From: Microbispora hainanensis
GTDB taxonomy: Bacteria > Actinomycetota > Actinomycetes > Streptosporangiales > Streptosporangiaceae
Assembly (NCBI RefSeq): GCF_006874475.1
Contig: NZ_VIRM01000010.1
Coordinates: 116,416 to 180,415 of the forward strand
Direction of reading: 5' to 3'
Length of the DNA: 64,000 nt
Shown here: one piece after another, positions 7,971 to 16,850 of the stretch
Position numbering within the stretch: position 1 is the first letter of the stretch
How the letters are laid out: every line of letters begins with the position of its first letter
Notes under the pieces: model-generated
What the model was told of the DNA's origin: nothing
The model's database searches: none
What the model saw: only the letters and a program-made list of their open reading frames with translations
Position numbers and translations under genes: made by a program

Positions 7971-9131
7971 ATGGCGACCATGACGGAAGCGGCGGCGAAG
8001 CGCGTGCGGCTGCCGGGCCGGTTGCTCGTCCCCGCGTTCGGGCTGACCGCCCTGCTGCTGATCTCTCCGGCCGCGGTCGCCGCCTCGGTGGTGCCGGCCT
8101 GGCCCGCCTGGACCCTGGTGGCCGCCGCAGGGTTGTCGTTCGCGGGAGCCGTGCTGACCGCCCGCCTGGATCGCCCGGACGTACGGCCCGTGACGGCGGC
8201 GTTCGTCGCGCTGCTCGCGGCGGTCGTGGTCACGGCGGCCCTGGCCTACCGCGAGGACGGCTGGCAGACGCTGTTCTCCCTGCTCGCCGTGGCCGTGGCG
8301 CTCGTGCTCCCGATCCGGGCGGCGCCCCCGCTCGTCGCGGTCACGGCCGTGCTGGCCACGATCGTCCCGGTGCACGGCTCGGTCGGCGAGGCGCTGTGGG
8401 GCGCCGGGCTGACCACCTTCCTCGCCGGGATCACGACGTACGGCTTCCGCCGGATGGGCGAGGTGATCGCGGAGCTCGCCCGGACCCGGGAGGCGCTCGC
8501 CGTCGCCGCCGTCTCGGCCGAGCGCCTGCGCTTCTCCCGTGACCTGCACGACCTGCTCGGCCACACGCTCTCGATGGTGGTCGTCAAGGCCGAGGCCGTA
8601 CGCCGGCTGGCCCCGCGCGACACGGAGGCGGCCGTGCGGCACGCCGCGGACATCGAGGCCATCGGGCGGCAGGCGCTGACCGAGGTGCGCGAGGCGGTCA
8701 CGGGTTATCGGGACGCGAGCCTCGCCTTCGAGCTCGACAGCGCCAGGGCGGCCCTGGACGCGGCCGGCATCGACTGCGTGGTGAACGAGTCGGGGCCCGC
8801 GCTGTCGTGGGAGACCGACATGCTGCTGAGCTGGGTCGTCCGCGAGGGGATCACGAACGTCGTGCGGCACTCCGGCGCCCGGCGCTGCGTCATCACGCTG
8901 CGCCGCGACCGCGACCCCGTGCTGGTCGAGATCAGCGACGACGGCCCCGATGACGGCGACGGTGACGACACGACAGGCGGGAAGGACGGCAGCGGCCTGC
9001 GCGGGCTGCGCGAGCGCCTGGCCGTCGCAGGCGGGCGACTGACCACCGTCCGCACGCCGCGGGGGTTCGTCCTCACCGCCGAGATCCCGCACGCGGGCGT
9101 GGACGACGACGACCGGAAGGACGGCCTGTGA
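7971..9131 (+). CDS. NarL-type sensor histidine kinase
   Basis: A membrane sensor kinase of 386 aa (HisKA_3/DesK group). Roughly six hydrophobic segments fill residues 15-160. The dimerisation/phosphoacceptor region reads FSRDLHDLLGHTLS (His about 195), and the HATPase_c has EGITNVVRHS (N box) and SGLRGLRERLA (G box). An Asp-rich loop (DDGDGDD) sits in the ATPase domain. ATG at 7971 is used; ATG at 7980 is a possible alternative, with no clear Shine-Dalgarno sequence for either. The GTGA overlap with the response regulator shows they form a pair. The signal is unknown and no transporter target is adjacent. Confidence 0.88.
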   Translation: MATMTEAAAKRVRLPGRLLVPAFGLTALLLISPAAVAASVVPAWPAWTLVAAAGLSFAGAVLTARLDRPDVRPVTAAFVALLAAVVVTAALAYREDGWQTLFSLLAVAVALVLPIRAAPPLVAVTAVLATIVPVHGSVGEALWGAGLTTFLAGITTYGFRRMGEVIAELARTREALAVAAVSAERLRFSRDLHDLLGHTLSMVVVKAEAVRRLAPRDTEAAVRHAADIEAIGRQALTEVREAVTGYRDASLAFELDSARAALDAAGIDCVVNESGPALSWETDMLLSWVVREGITNVVRHSGARRCVITLRRDRDPVLVEISDDGPDDGDGDDTTGGKDGSGLRGLRERLAVAGGRLTTVRTPRGFVLTAEIPHAGVDDDDRKDGL

Positions 9132-9733
9132 CCCGTGTGCTGATCGCCGAGGACCAGACGATGATGCGCGACGCGCTCACCGTGCTGCTCGATCTTGAGG
9201 ACGACTTCGAGGTCGTCGCGCAGGCCTCGACGGCGGGCGAGATCGTGCCCACCGCGCTGCGGGTCAAGCCCGACGTGGCCCTGCTCGACATCGAGATGCC
9301 CGGCGGCAGCGGCCTCGACGTGGCCGCGGACCTGCGGGCCGCCCTCCCGGAGTGCGTGGTGGTCATCGTCACGACGTTCGGGCGGCCCGGTTATCTGCGC
9401 CGCGCGCTCGACGCGGGCGCGCGGGGCTTCGTGGTCAAGGACCGGCCGGTCGGCGAGCTGGCCCAGGCGATCAGGCGCGTGCTGGCGGGCGAGATCGTGG
9501 TCGATCCCGCCCTGGCCACCGCCGCTCTGAGCGCCGGGCCCAACCCGCTGACGCCGCGCGAGCGCGAGGTGCTGGCCGCCGCCGCGGACGGCTCGGCCGC
9601 CGCCGACATCTCCCGCCGCCTCTACCTGTCGGAGAGCACCGTACGCAACCACCTGTCGGCGTGCATCACCAAGACCGGCACCCGCAACCGCATGGAGGCC
9701 GTCCGGGTCGCCCGCCACAACGGCTGGCTGTAA
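9128..9733 (+). CDS. NarL/FixJ-family response regulator
   Basis: A 201-aa partner of the preceding kinase, starting with GTG overlapping its stop. The receiver domain has AEDQ near the N-terminus, the phosphorylated Asp in ALLDIEMPGG (about 54), Thr in VTTF and Lys in VVKDRP. The C-terminal LuxR-type HTH is LTPREREVLAAAADG...STVRNHLSACITKTG. It is DesR-like in organisation. It converges with the amidase gene across 41 bp. Confidence 0.9.
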   Translation: MTRVLIAEDQTMMRDALTVLLDLEDDFEVVAQASTAGEIVPTALRVKPDVALLDIEMPGGSGLDVAADLRAALPECVVVIVTTFGRPGYLRRALDAGARGFVVKDRPVGELAQAIRRVLAGEIVVDPALATAALSAGPNPLTPREREVLAAAADGSAAADISRRLYLSESTVRNHLSACITKTGTRNRMEAVRVARHNGWL

Positions 9734-9774
9734 CCCCGTCGGCACCCCCTTAGCGCTCCCCCTCGGCGCTCCCC

Positions 9775-10782
9775 TCAGCGGCTGAGGTACTCCTCGCCGA
9801 GGGCGCGCAGGCGGGCGTGCGCGGAGCCGTACACGTCCGGGCCGCCCAGGTAGGCCTTGGGCAGCTTGGCCACCATGGTGTAGTTGGTGTCGCAGACGTT
9901 GCCGACCGGGGCCTCCCCGCCCTGGCTGACGAGCTGGTAGGCGTCCAGCTCGTCGAGGCCGGTGAGGGAGGCGGTCCAGGTGACGAGGTCGTGCTGGCTG
10001 ATGCGGTAGGCGTCCTCCAGCGGCCGGGCCGAACCGGTCGACATGATGTGGTGGTCGTCCTCCAGCCGGGGCCACGGCGTGCCGGCGCCCTTGATCAGCT
10101 CGACGGCGACGACGGTGTTCATCGCGGCCTCGACGGCCGTGCCGCAGACCTCGCCGTGGCCCTGACGGCAGTGGCCGTCGCCGATCGCGAACAGCGCGCC
10201 CGGCACGTTGACGCCCAGATAGACGGTGACCCCGGCGCGCAGCTCGGGGGTGTCCATGTTGCCGCCGTGGGCGTCGGGGGTGATGGTCATCCGCGCCTCG
10301 GCGGCGGCCGGGGCGACGCCCACGGTCCCGTGCATCGGGTCGAGCGGCATCTCGACGGCGAAGTCGCCCCGCCGGGCGCGGTAGCGCACGGTCCGCTTCT
10401 CGGCGTCCACCTCGTACATCCACACGGCCTCCTCCAGAGGCGGCTGGAGCGTGGCGGTGGTGTGCGTGCTCGTCAGCGCCCCGAAGTGCGGGAACGTCGT
10501 GGAGACCGCCCAGTCGCGGGCGGGCTCGATGGAGACGAAGTGGAGGGCCAGCGTGTCGCCGGGCTCGGCCCCCTCGACGTGGAACGGGCCGGTGACCGGG
10601 TTCAGATAGGGGAACTCGCAGACCTGCGAGGGAAGGTCGCCGGGGCCCCTCACCCGGCCGCCGAAGCAGTCCTCGGTGTACAGCTCCAGCACCGTGCCGG
10701 GGGCGACGGACTCGACGGCCGGACGGCCGCCGAAGGTGTACGCCAGGTCGTCGGGACGGGGACGGTAGGACACGATGTTCAC
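9775..10782 (-). CDS. Acetamidase/formamidase family amidohydrolase
   Basis: A 335-aa FmdA/AmdA-type enzyme that hydrolyses short aliphatic amides to the acid and ammonia. Recognisable stretches: FGGRVRGPGD, HFVSIEPARDW, GGNMDTPEL, GDGHCRQGHGEVCGTAVE (the conserved His/Glu core), and the late CDTNYTMVAKLPKAYL. The start is GTG at 10782, overlapping the stop of the APC permease (GTGA), so the two are coupled. With the permease and the amide-type binding protein upstream it forms an amide-use operon; the true substrate is not known. Confidence 0.9.
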   Translation of the reverse strand: MNIVSYRPRPDDLAYTFGGRPAVESVAPGTVLELYTEDCFGGRVRGPGDLPSQVCEFPYLNPVTGPFHVEGAEPGDTLALHFVSIEPARDWAVSTTFPHFGALTSTHTTATLQPPLEEAVWMYEVDAEKRTVRYRARRGDFAVEMPLDPMHGTVGVAPAAAEARMTITPDAHGGNMDTPELRAGVTVYLGVNVPGALFAIGDGHCRQGHGEVCGTAVEAAMNTVVAVELIKGAGTPWPRLEDDHHIMSTGSARPLEDAYRISQHDLVTWTASLTGLDELDAYQLVSQGGEAPVGNVCDTNYTMVAKLPKAYLGGPDVYGSAHARLRALGEEYLSR

Positions 10783-12173
10783 TCGGTGGCCTCCGGGGTG
10801 ACGGCGGACAGGGTGGGGCGCCGGCCCATCATGTAGGAGCCGGCGAGGATCACGACGCCGATCGCCAGCCAGACGAATCCGAGCACCTGGGCGGCGATGC
10901 TGGCGTTGATCACGACGTAGAGCAGGATGAGGAAGCCGATCGCGGGGGCCACGAGGTGCCGCCACCAGTCACGGCTGCGGTTGCGCACGACGTAGTGGAC
11001 GACGACCGAGACGTGCAGGGCGAGGAACGCGGTCATCGCGCCGAAGTTGACCAGCGAGCCGAGCAACCCGATGCCGTCGTCGCGCGTGCTCAGGTACAGG
11101 CCGAGGGCCAGGGACACCACGGCCACCAGGAACGTGGCGTTGACCGGCACCTTGCGCGTGGGGTGCACCTTGCGGAGGAACGCCGGGAGCTGGCGGTCGC
11201 GGGCCATGGCGAACAGCAGGCGGGAGGTGGCCGCCTGGGCGACCAGGGAGTTCGCGAACCCCCACGCGACCGCGGTGGCGACGGCCGTGAGCACGCTCAG
11301 CCAGTGGCCTCCGGCGTACTCGGCGGTGTCGTAGAACGCGTTGTCGCCGCCGTGGGCGAGCAGGTCGGCGCGGTTGGGGGCGAGCAGCGCCGCGACCCAG
11401 GTCTGCACGACGAACAGCGCGCCGGCCAGGACGAGGGCGAAGACCATCGAGCGGCCCAGGCGCCGGGTGCTCTCGCGGCTCTCCTCGGCGAGCATCGAGA
11501 TGCCGTCGAACCCGAGGAACGACAGCACCGCCACGGACACGGCACCGAACGCCAGCGGCCAGGAGAACGTGGAGGAGTCGAACAGCGGGCTGAGCGCGGC
11601 GCCGTGACCCTTGCCCTGCGCCAGGGCGACGATCCCGACGACCAGGAAGATCGCCAGCACGATCAGCTCCGCGACCAGCATGATCTTGTTCATCCGGGCG
11701 GTCATCTCGATGCCGAGGTAGTTGACCACCGTGTTGAGCACGATGAAGGCGATCAGCCAGACCCAGATCGGCACGCCGGGCACGAACGACGTCATGGCCG
11801 AGCTCGCCACGAGGTACAGCAGCGCCGGCACCAGCACGTAGTCGAGCAGGATCACCCAGCCCGCGAGGAAGCCGACCGGTGCGGCGATGCCCCGGCCCGC
11901 GTACGTGTAGACCGAGCCCGCCATCGGGAACGCCCGCGCCATCTGGGCGTACGACAGGGCGGTGAACGCCATCGCGACCATGCCGATCACGTAGGCGAGC
12001 GCCACCATCCCGCCGGACGACTGGAAGACGCTGCCGAAGATGCCGAACGGCGCGATCGGCACCATGAAGATCAAACCGTAGATGAGCAGGTCGGCGAAGC
12101 TGAGCGAGCGCTGCAGCTCCTGTTGGTAACCAAAGCGCTCGACGCCGGGCGCCGTCGACTGTGGGGAGGACAT
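10779..12173 (-). CDS. APC-family amino acid/amide permease
   Basis: An integral membrane transporter of 464 aa with about 12 hydrophobic segments. The APC signature regions are GGMVALAYVIG, FPMAGSVYTYAGRG (TM3 consensus of amino acid permeases) and FDGISMLAEESRES. ATG at 12173 is preceded by GGAG at a suitable distance. It is coupled to the downstream amidase by a 4-bp overlap, so its cargo may be an amide or amine rather than a common amino acid; this is inference from context. Confidence 0.88.
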   Translation of the reverse strand: MSSPQSTAPGVERFGYQQELQRSLSFADLLIYGLIFMVPIAPFGIFGSVFQSSGGMVALAYVIGMVAMAFTALSYAQMARAFPMAGSVYTYAGRGIAAPVGFLAGWVILLDYVLVPALLYLVASSAMTSFVPGVPIWVWLIAFIVLNTVVNYLGIEMTARMNKIMLVAELIVLAIFLVVGIVALAQGKGHGAALSPLFDSSTFSWPLAFGAVSVAVLSFLGFDGISMLAEESRESTRRLGRSMVFALVLAGALFVVQTWVAALLAPNRADLLAHGGDNAFYDTAEYAGGHWLSVLTAVATAVAWGFANSLVAQAATSRLLFAMARDRQLPAFLRKVHPTRKVPVNATFLVAVVSLALGLYLSTRDDGIGLLGSLVNFGAMTAFLALHVSVVVHYVVRNRSRDWWRHLVAPAIGFLILLYVVINASIAAQVLGFVWLAIGVVILAGSYMMGRRPTLSAVTPEATE

Positions 12174-12255
12174 GGATCCGCTCCTAAACGCACATGGGGG
12201 CAGAGCCGTACGATAGGGGCAATCCTTGAAAACGAAAAGGTTTCTCGTGGAAGTT

Positions 12256-13368
12256 TTATAAGGGGTACACAAACGGCGCGACGACCTCGAAGTCCAGCCC
12301 GTCGGCCCTGGCGAGGTACACCCGCTGGCGCACCCGGCCCGCGTCCAGCGTGAGCGGGCCGCGCCCGGAGACGATCGTCGTGCCGTCGGCGACCGCCTCC
12401 ACGGCCGGCACCGCCAGCGTGCCCGCGCGCCGGGCCAGGGCGGCCAGCATGAGCACACCCTCGTAGCAGCCGTGACCGTGCCCGTTCAGCAGCGGCGCCT
12501 CGGGGCCGAACACCGCCGTGTAGCGCTCGGCCAGCGCGAAGTTGGCGTCGGTCGCGATGCCGCCGAAGTACCCCATGGCGGCGTAGAGCCCGCCGGTCGT
12601 GTCGCCGCCCGCGGCGAGCAGCCCGTGCTCCTCCAGCGCGCCGCACAGCCGCGCGCAGCCGAGACCGCTGGCGGCGAAGGCACGGTTGAACGCGATCAGG
12701 TCGCTGCCGATGAGCGTGAGCAGCACGGCGTCCGGCCGCGCGGCGGCCACCTCCTCCAGCAGCCGGTCCGTCCCGGCGGTCCCGGGCGGGACGAGCCGCT
12801 CCCCCACGACCGTCGCGGACCGGGCGCGCAGGTGCCCGCGGGCCGAGGCGTGCACCAGGCGCGGCCAGACGTAGTCGTTGCCGAGCAGGAACCAGCGCCG
12901 GGCCCGCCGGTGCCCGACCAGCCAGTCGATCCCCGGGGCGACCTGCAGCGACGCGGGCTCGCCGAGGTAGTAGACGCCCGGACGGCGGGCGCCGCCCTCG
13001 TACGGCGGGGTGTAGACGAAGGGGGCCGCGCCGCCCAGCGCCTGCTCGACAGCGATGCGCACGTCGCTGGCGTGGGTGCCGACGACGGCCTGGACGGCGC
13101 CGGAGAGCACCAGGCTCCGCACCTCCGAGGCGACCGCGGCCGGGCCGCGGCCTCCGTCGACGAGCACGAGCTCGACCGGCCTGCCCAGCACTCCCCCAGC
13201 GGCGTTGACCTCCCGGGCGGCCAGCACGGCACAGTTGATCGCTCCGGGCCCGAGCAGACCGAGCACGCCGGAGACCGGCACCACCAGCGCGACGCGGAGC
13301 GTGTCCGCGGGCAGCAGGTGTGCCTCGAGAGAGTCGATGACGACTGTGACAGGATCGGCCACGTGCAC
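12256..13368 (-). CDS. Amide/urea-type ligand-binding protein (AmiC/FmdD-like)
   Basis: A type I periplasmic-binding fold of about 370 aa (LRVALVVPVSGVLGLLGPGAI, VVGTHASDVRIAVEQAL, FVYTPPYEGG, YFGGIATDANFALAERY). There is no lipobox or signal peptide before the first strand, unlike an ABC binding protein, so a cytoplasmic amide sensor like AmiC is the better guess. The start is uncertain: GTG at 13368 has a G-rich stretch 6-7 nt upstream; GTG at 13362 is the alternative. Either way it starts head-to-head with, or overlapping, the MarR gene. It leads the permease-amidase operon. Confidence 0.78.
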   Translation of the reverse strand: MHVADPVTVVIDSLEAHLLPADTLRVALVVPVSGVLGLLGPGAINCAVLAAREVNAAGGVLGRPVELVLVDGGRGPAAVASEVRSLVLSGAVQAVVGTHASDVRIAVEQALGGAAPFVYTPPYEGGARRPGVYYLGEPASLQVAPGIDWLVGHRRARRWFLLGNDYVWPRLVHASARGHLRARSATVVGERLVPPGTAGTDRLLEEVAAARPDAVLLTLIGSDLIAFNRAFAASGLGCARLCGALEEHGLLAAGGDTTGGLYAAMGYFGGIATDANFALAERYTAVFGPEAPLLNGHGHGCYEGVLMLAALARRAGTLAVPAVEAVADGTTIVSGRGPLTLDAGRVRQRVYLARADGLDFEVVAPFVYPL

Positions 13369-13815
13369 GAGTATCCCCCCACCGAACAGGTGACCGGCCT
13401 CGGGTCGTCGCTCGCCTATCTGCTGAGCCGGGCAGAACGCAGCGTCAACCGCGGCCTGGCCGCCGTGCTCGCCACCGAGGACGTGACCGTCGAGCAGTGG
13501 CGCATCCTGCAGGCGCTCGCGGACGGGCGCGGGCACTCGATGGGCGACCTGGCCGAGGCCGCGCTGATGCCCCACCCCACGCTGACCAAGGCGGTCGACC
13601 GGCTGGTGGACCGCGCGGTGGTCTACCGGGGGCACGACCCGGCCGACCGCCGCAAGGTCGCGGTCTTCCTCGCCGACCGGGGCCGCGACCTGCTCGCCCG
13701 CCTGGAGGCGGGCATCGCCGAGCACCAGCGGGGGATCATCACGGCGTACGGCCCGGCCCGCACCGACCGCCTGATGCGCGAGCTGGAGTCGCTGCTGGCC
13801 GCCCTGGAGGACTGA
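13363..13815 (+). CDS. MarR-family transcriptional regulator
   Basis: A winged-helix repressor of 150 aa. The family core is readable: LAYLLSRAERSVNRGLA (dimerisation helix), VEQWRILQALADG, MGDLAEAALMPHPTLTKAVDRLVDRAVV (recognition helix region) and DPADRRKVAVFLADRG (wing). GTG at 13363 has AGGA 8 nt upstream; GTG at 13390 would also give a normal MarR. Its first codon abuts or overlaps the start of the divergent binding-protein gene, so each promoter would lie inside the other gene. It sits 18 bp ahead of the P450 gene and is a natural candidate to control it, the divergent amidase operon, or both. Confidence 0.85.
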   Translation: MHEYPPTEQVTGLGSSLAYLLSRAERSVNRGLAAVLATEDVTVEQWRILQALADGRGHSMGDLAEAALMPHPTLTKAVDRLVDRAVVYRGHDPADRRKVAVFLADRGRDLLARLEAGIAEHQRGIITAYGPARTDRLMRELESLLAALED

Positions 13816-13833
13816 CATCGAAGTGAGGTAGGC

Positions 13834-15096
13834 ATGAGCACTTCCGGCACGGCACGACCCGTCGACCTGTTCGGCGCGGAGCTGGTGCGCGACCCGTTCG
13901 AGGGCTACTCGCGCCTGCGGGAGCAGGCCCCGATGGTGCGCGGCTCCTTCCCCGGCCTGGACTCCCCGGTCTGGCTCGTCACACGATACGACGACGTCAA
14001 GACCGTGCTGGGCGACCGCAGGTTCGTCAACAACCCGGCCAACGTGCCGGGTGCGAACGTGCACAACATCCGCGAGCAGCTCATCGAGGCCCGGGGCATC
14101 CCCCGCGAGTACGCCCCGTACATCCTCGACAGCGTCCTCGACTCCGACGGGGACGACCACCTCCGGCTGCGCAGGCTGGTCTCGCGCGCCTTCACCGCCC
14201 GCCGCGTGGCGGAGCTGCGGCCCCGGGTCGAGGAGATCACCGAAGACCTCCTCGACAGGCTGCCCGGCCACGCCGAGGACGGCGTCGCCGACCTGATCGA
14301 GCACGTCGCCTACCCCCTGCCGATCACCGTCATCTGCGAACTGGTCGGCATCCCCGAGGATGACCGCCCGCGGTGGCGGGAGTGGGGCAGGAGCCTGGTC
14401 TCGCTCAAGCCCGGAGCGATGGCCGAGCCGCTGCGGCACATGGTCGCCTACATCCAGGAGCTGATCGCCCGCCGCCGGTCCGAGCCCGCCGGCGACCTGC
14501 TGACCGGCCTGATCCGCGCCCACGACGAGGACGGCGACCGGCTCACCGACACCGAGATGGTCACCATGGTCCTCACGCTCGTCCTCGCCGGGCACGAGAC
14601 CACCGCCCACCTGATCGGGAACGGCACCGCCGCCCTGCTGACCCACCCGGACCAGCTCGCCGCGCTGCGGGCCGCCCCGGAGCTGCTGCCGCGCGCCGTG
14701 CACGAGCTGATGCGCTGGTGCGGGCCCGTCCAGGGCACCCGGATCCGGTACGCCGCCGAGGACGTCGAGTTCGGCGGCATGACCGTGCGCCGGGGCGAGC
14801 CGGTGATGGCGGTGCTGGTGTCGGCCAACTACGACCCCCGGCGCTTCGACGATCCCGACCGGCTCGACGTCACCCGCGAGCCCGACGGCCACAAGGAGGT
14901 CCACGTCGGCTTCGGCCACGGCCTGCACTACTGCCTGGGCGCGGCGCTGGCCCGGCAGGAGGGCGAGGTGGCCTTCGGCGCCCTGCTGCGCCGCTATCCG
15001 GCGCTCGAACTGGCCGTCGCGCCGCAGGACCTCGACCGGCAGTTCCTCCCCTTCTCCTGGCGCCTCGCCCGTCTCCCCGTACGCCTGGGGGCGTGA
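13834..15096 (+). CDS. Cytochrome P450
   Basis: A soluble bacterial heme monooxygenase of 420 aa. Motifs: I-helix LAGHETTAHL (about 250), the ExxR of HELMRW (about 290), and heme-binding FGHGLHYCLGAALAR with the Cys ligand near 370. Family-typical substrate loops differ from the steroid CYP125 group (AGHETT rather than AGNETT), so assignment to the nearby steroid pathway is not supported. No ferredoxin gene is adjacent. It follows the MarR gene by 18 bp and is probably cotranscribed with it. Confidence 0.92.
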   Translation: MSTSGTARPVDLFGAELVRDPFEGYSRLREQAPMVRGSFPGLDSPVWLVTRYDDVKTVLGDRRFVNNPANVPGANVHNIREQLIEARGIPREYAPYILDSVLDSDGDDHLRLRRLVSRAFTARRVAELRPRVEEITEDLLDRLPGHAEDGVADLIEHVAYPLPITVICELVGIPEDDRPRWREWGRSLVSLKPGAMAEPLRHMVAYIQELIARRRSEPAGDLLTGLIRAHDEDGDRLTDTEMVTMVLTLVLAGHETTAHLIGNGTAALLTHPDQLAALRAAPELLPRAVHELMRWCGPVQGTRIRYAAEDVEFGGMTVRRGEPVMAVLVSANYDPRRFDDPDRLDVTREPDGHKEVHVGFGHGLHYCLGAALARQEGEVAFGALLRRYPALELAVAPQDLDRQFLPFSWRLARLPVRLGA

Positions 15097-15103
15097 AAGG
15101 ACG

Positions 15104-16714
15104 TCAGAGAGACGTGCCGGGGACGGCCTGGCCGGCGATCAGCGGTTCGAGGGTGAGACCCTCGTGCTCCCGCTGGATGGAGCGCATGCGCCACTGGTCG
15201 GCGAACACGGCGAGCAGGGCCTGGTCGCGGCTGCGGATCAGCACCTCCGCGCCGCGCTGGCGCCGCAGCACCTCCGCGGACTCGGCGTCGGTGCGGAGGG
15301 CGAGGCTGTACTCCAACCGGTCGAGGACGATCTCCGCGCCGAACTCGGTGGCCAGGCGCTGCTGCACGACCTCGAACTGCATGGGCCCGACCGCCGCGAG
15401 CACCGGGGCCTGGTCGCCGCGCAGGTCGGAGCGGAGCACCTGGATCACGCCCTCGCCGTCGAGCTGGTCGATGCCGCGGCGGAACTGCTTGGCCTTGGCG
15501 GTGCTGCGCGACCGGGCCACGGCGAAGTGCTCGGGGGCGAAGCTGGGGATGGGCGGAAACTCCACCGGCGTCCCCTCGTAGAGGGTGTCGCCGGGCCGCA
15601 GCGCGGTGGCGTTCACCAGCCCGACCACGTCTCCCGGGTACGCCTCATCGATGGTGGCGCGCTCCTGACCGAACACCGACTGGGCGTACTTGGTGGCGAA
15701 CGGACGGCCGGTGGCGGCGTGGGTGAGCACCATGCCGCGCTCGAACCGGCCGGAGCAGACCCGGACGAACGCGATGCGGTCGCGGTGGGCGGGGTCCATG
15801 TTGGCCTGCACCTTGAAGACCAGGCCGGAGAACGGCGCGTCCAGCGGCCGGTCCGCTCCCTCGACGTCCGGCCGGGGCGCCGGGGCGGGGGCGAGGTCGA
15901 CGAGCACGTCCAGCAGCCGGGCCACGCCGAAGTTCGACAGCGCCGCGCCGAACAGCACCGGCGTGGACTCGTGCGCCTCGAACGCCTTCTGGTCGTGCTC
16001 GGCCCCGATGGCGGCGAGCAGGTCGGCCTCCTCCTCCGCGCGCACCCAGTCGGCCCCGAGCTCGGCGGCGGCCTGCCCGGGGGTCAGCTCGGTCTCCAGC
16101 GCCTTGGTCGCGCCGCCGGGCGTGCGGGTGTAGCGGACCGCGCGGCCCTGCAGCCGGTCGACCACGCCGTGGAAGTTCCCGGCCACGCCGATCGGCCAGG
16201 TGACCGGCGTGGGACGCAGGCCGGTGCGCTCCTCGATCTCGTCGAGCAGCTCCAGCGGCTCCCGGCCCGGCCGGTCCCACTTGTTCACGAACGTGATGAC
16301 CGGGATGCGGCGGTGGCGGCAGACCTCGAACAGCTTCATGGTCTGCGGCTCCATGCCCTTGGCCGCGTCGAGCAGCATGACCGCGCAGTCGACCGCGGCA
16401 AGCACGCGGTAGGTGTCCTCGGAGAAGTCCGCGTGACCGGGCGTGTCCACCAGGTTGAACACATGGCCGCGATAGTCGAAGCGCAGCGCGGCCGACGTGA
16501 TGGAGATGCCGCGGGCCCGCTCCATCTCCATCCAGTCGGACGTCACGCCCCGCCGCCCGGCCTTGCCGTGCACGGCTCCCGCCTGGGTGATCGCCGAGGC
16601 ATGCAGGGCGAGCGCCTCGGTCATCGTGGACTTTCCCGCGTCCGGGTGGCTGATCACCGCGAACGTGCGGCGCCTGGCCGCCTCACTCGTGGCGGCGCTG
16701 GTGGCAGTGCTCAT
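15104..16714 (-). CDS. prfC: Peptide chain release factor 3
   Basis: A translational GTPase of 536 aa that recycles RF1/RF2 from the ribosome. G1 SHPDAGKST, switch II VDTPGHADFSEDTYR, G4 NKWDR; domain II includes the region FKVQANMDPAHRDRIAFVRV; the C-terminal domain has the RF3-specific RGGVIQVLRSD-like segment (here EGVIQVLRSDLRG) and GPMQFEVVQQRL. The start is ATG at 16714 (MSTATSAATSEAARRRTFAVISHP), 10-15 aa longer at the N-terminus than E. coli RF3. It is convergent with the P450 gene (7 bp apart). Confidence 0.93.
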   Translation of the reverse strand: MSTATSAATSEAARRRTFAVISHPDAGKSTMTEALALHASAITQAGAVHGKAGRRGVTSDWMEMERARGISITSAALRFDYRGHVFNLVDTPGHADFSEDTYRVLAAVDCAVMLLDAAKGMEPQTMKLFEVCRHRRIPVITFVNKWDRPGREPLELLDEIEERTGLRPTPVTWPIGVAGNFHGVVDRLQGRAVRYTRTPGGATKALETELTPGQAAAELGADWVRAEEEADLLAAIGAEHDQKAFEAHESTPVLFGAALSNFGVARLLDVLVDLAPAPAPRPDVEGADRPLDAPFSGLVFKVQANMDPAHRDRIAFVRVCSGRFERGMVLTHAATGRPFATKYAQSVFGQERATIDEAYPGDVVGLVNATALRPGDTLYEGTPVEFPPIPSFAPEHFAVARSRSTAKAKQFRRGIDQLDGEGVIQVLRSDLRGDQAPVLAAVGPMQFEVVQQRLATEFGAEIVLDRLEYSLALRTDAESAEVLRRQRGAEVLIRSRDQALLAVFADQWRMRSIQREHEGLTLEPLIAGQAVPGTSL

Positions 16715-16850
16715 CGCCGCGTCCCCCTGTCGGCGCGGGCGCGGGTCGTCGTGAAGCGGTCGTACGTGCAGGCCATCCGTGCTCCCAAACAGCATGAGGA
16801 CGGTTGAGGTTACCGCACGCCGACGGATGCGAAGGATCTCGACAGCCGGC

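Noticed and set aside
13834..15096. Assignment of the P450 to steroid C26/C27 oxidation
   Set aside because: The I-helix and heme motifs are generic (AGHETT) and differ from the CYP125 group; the neighbours are a MarR and prfC.
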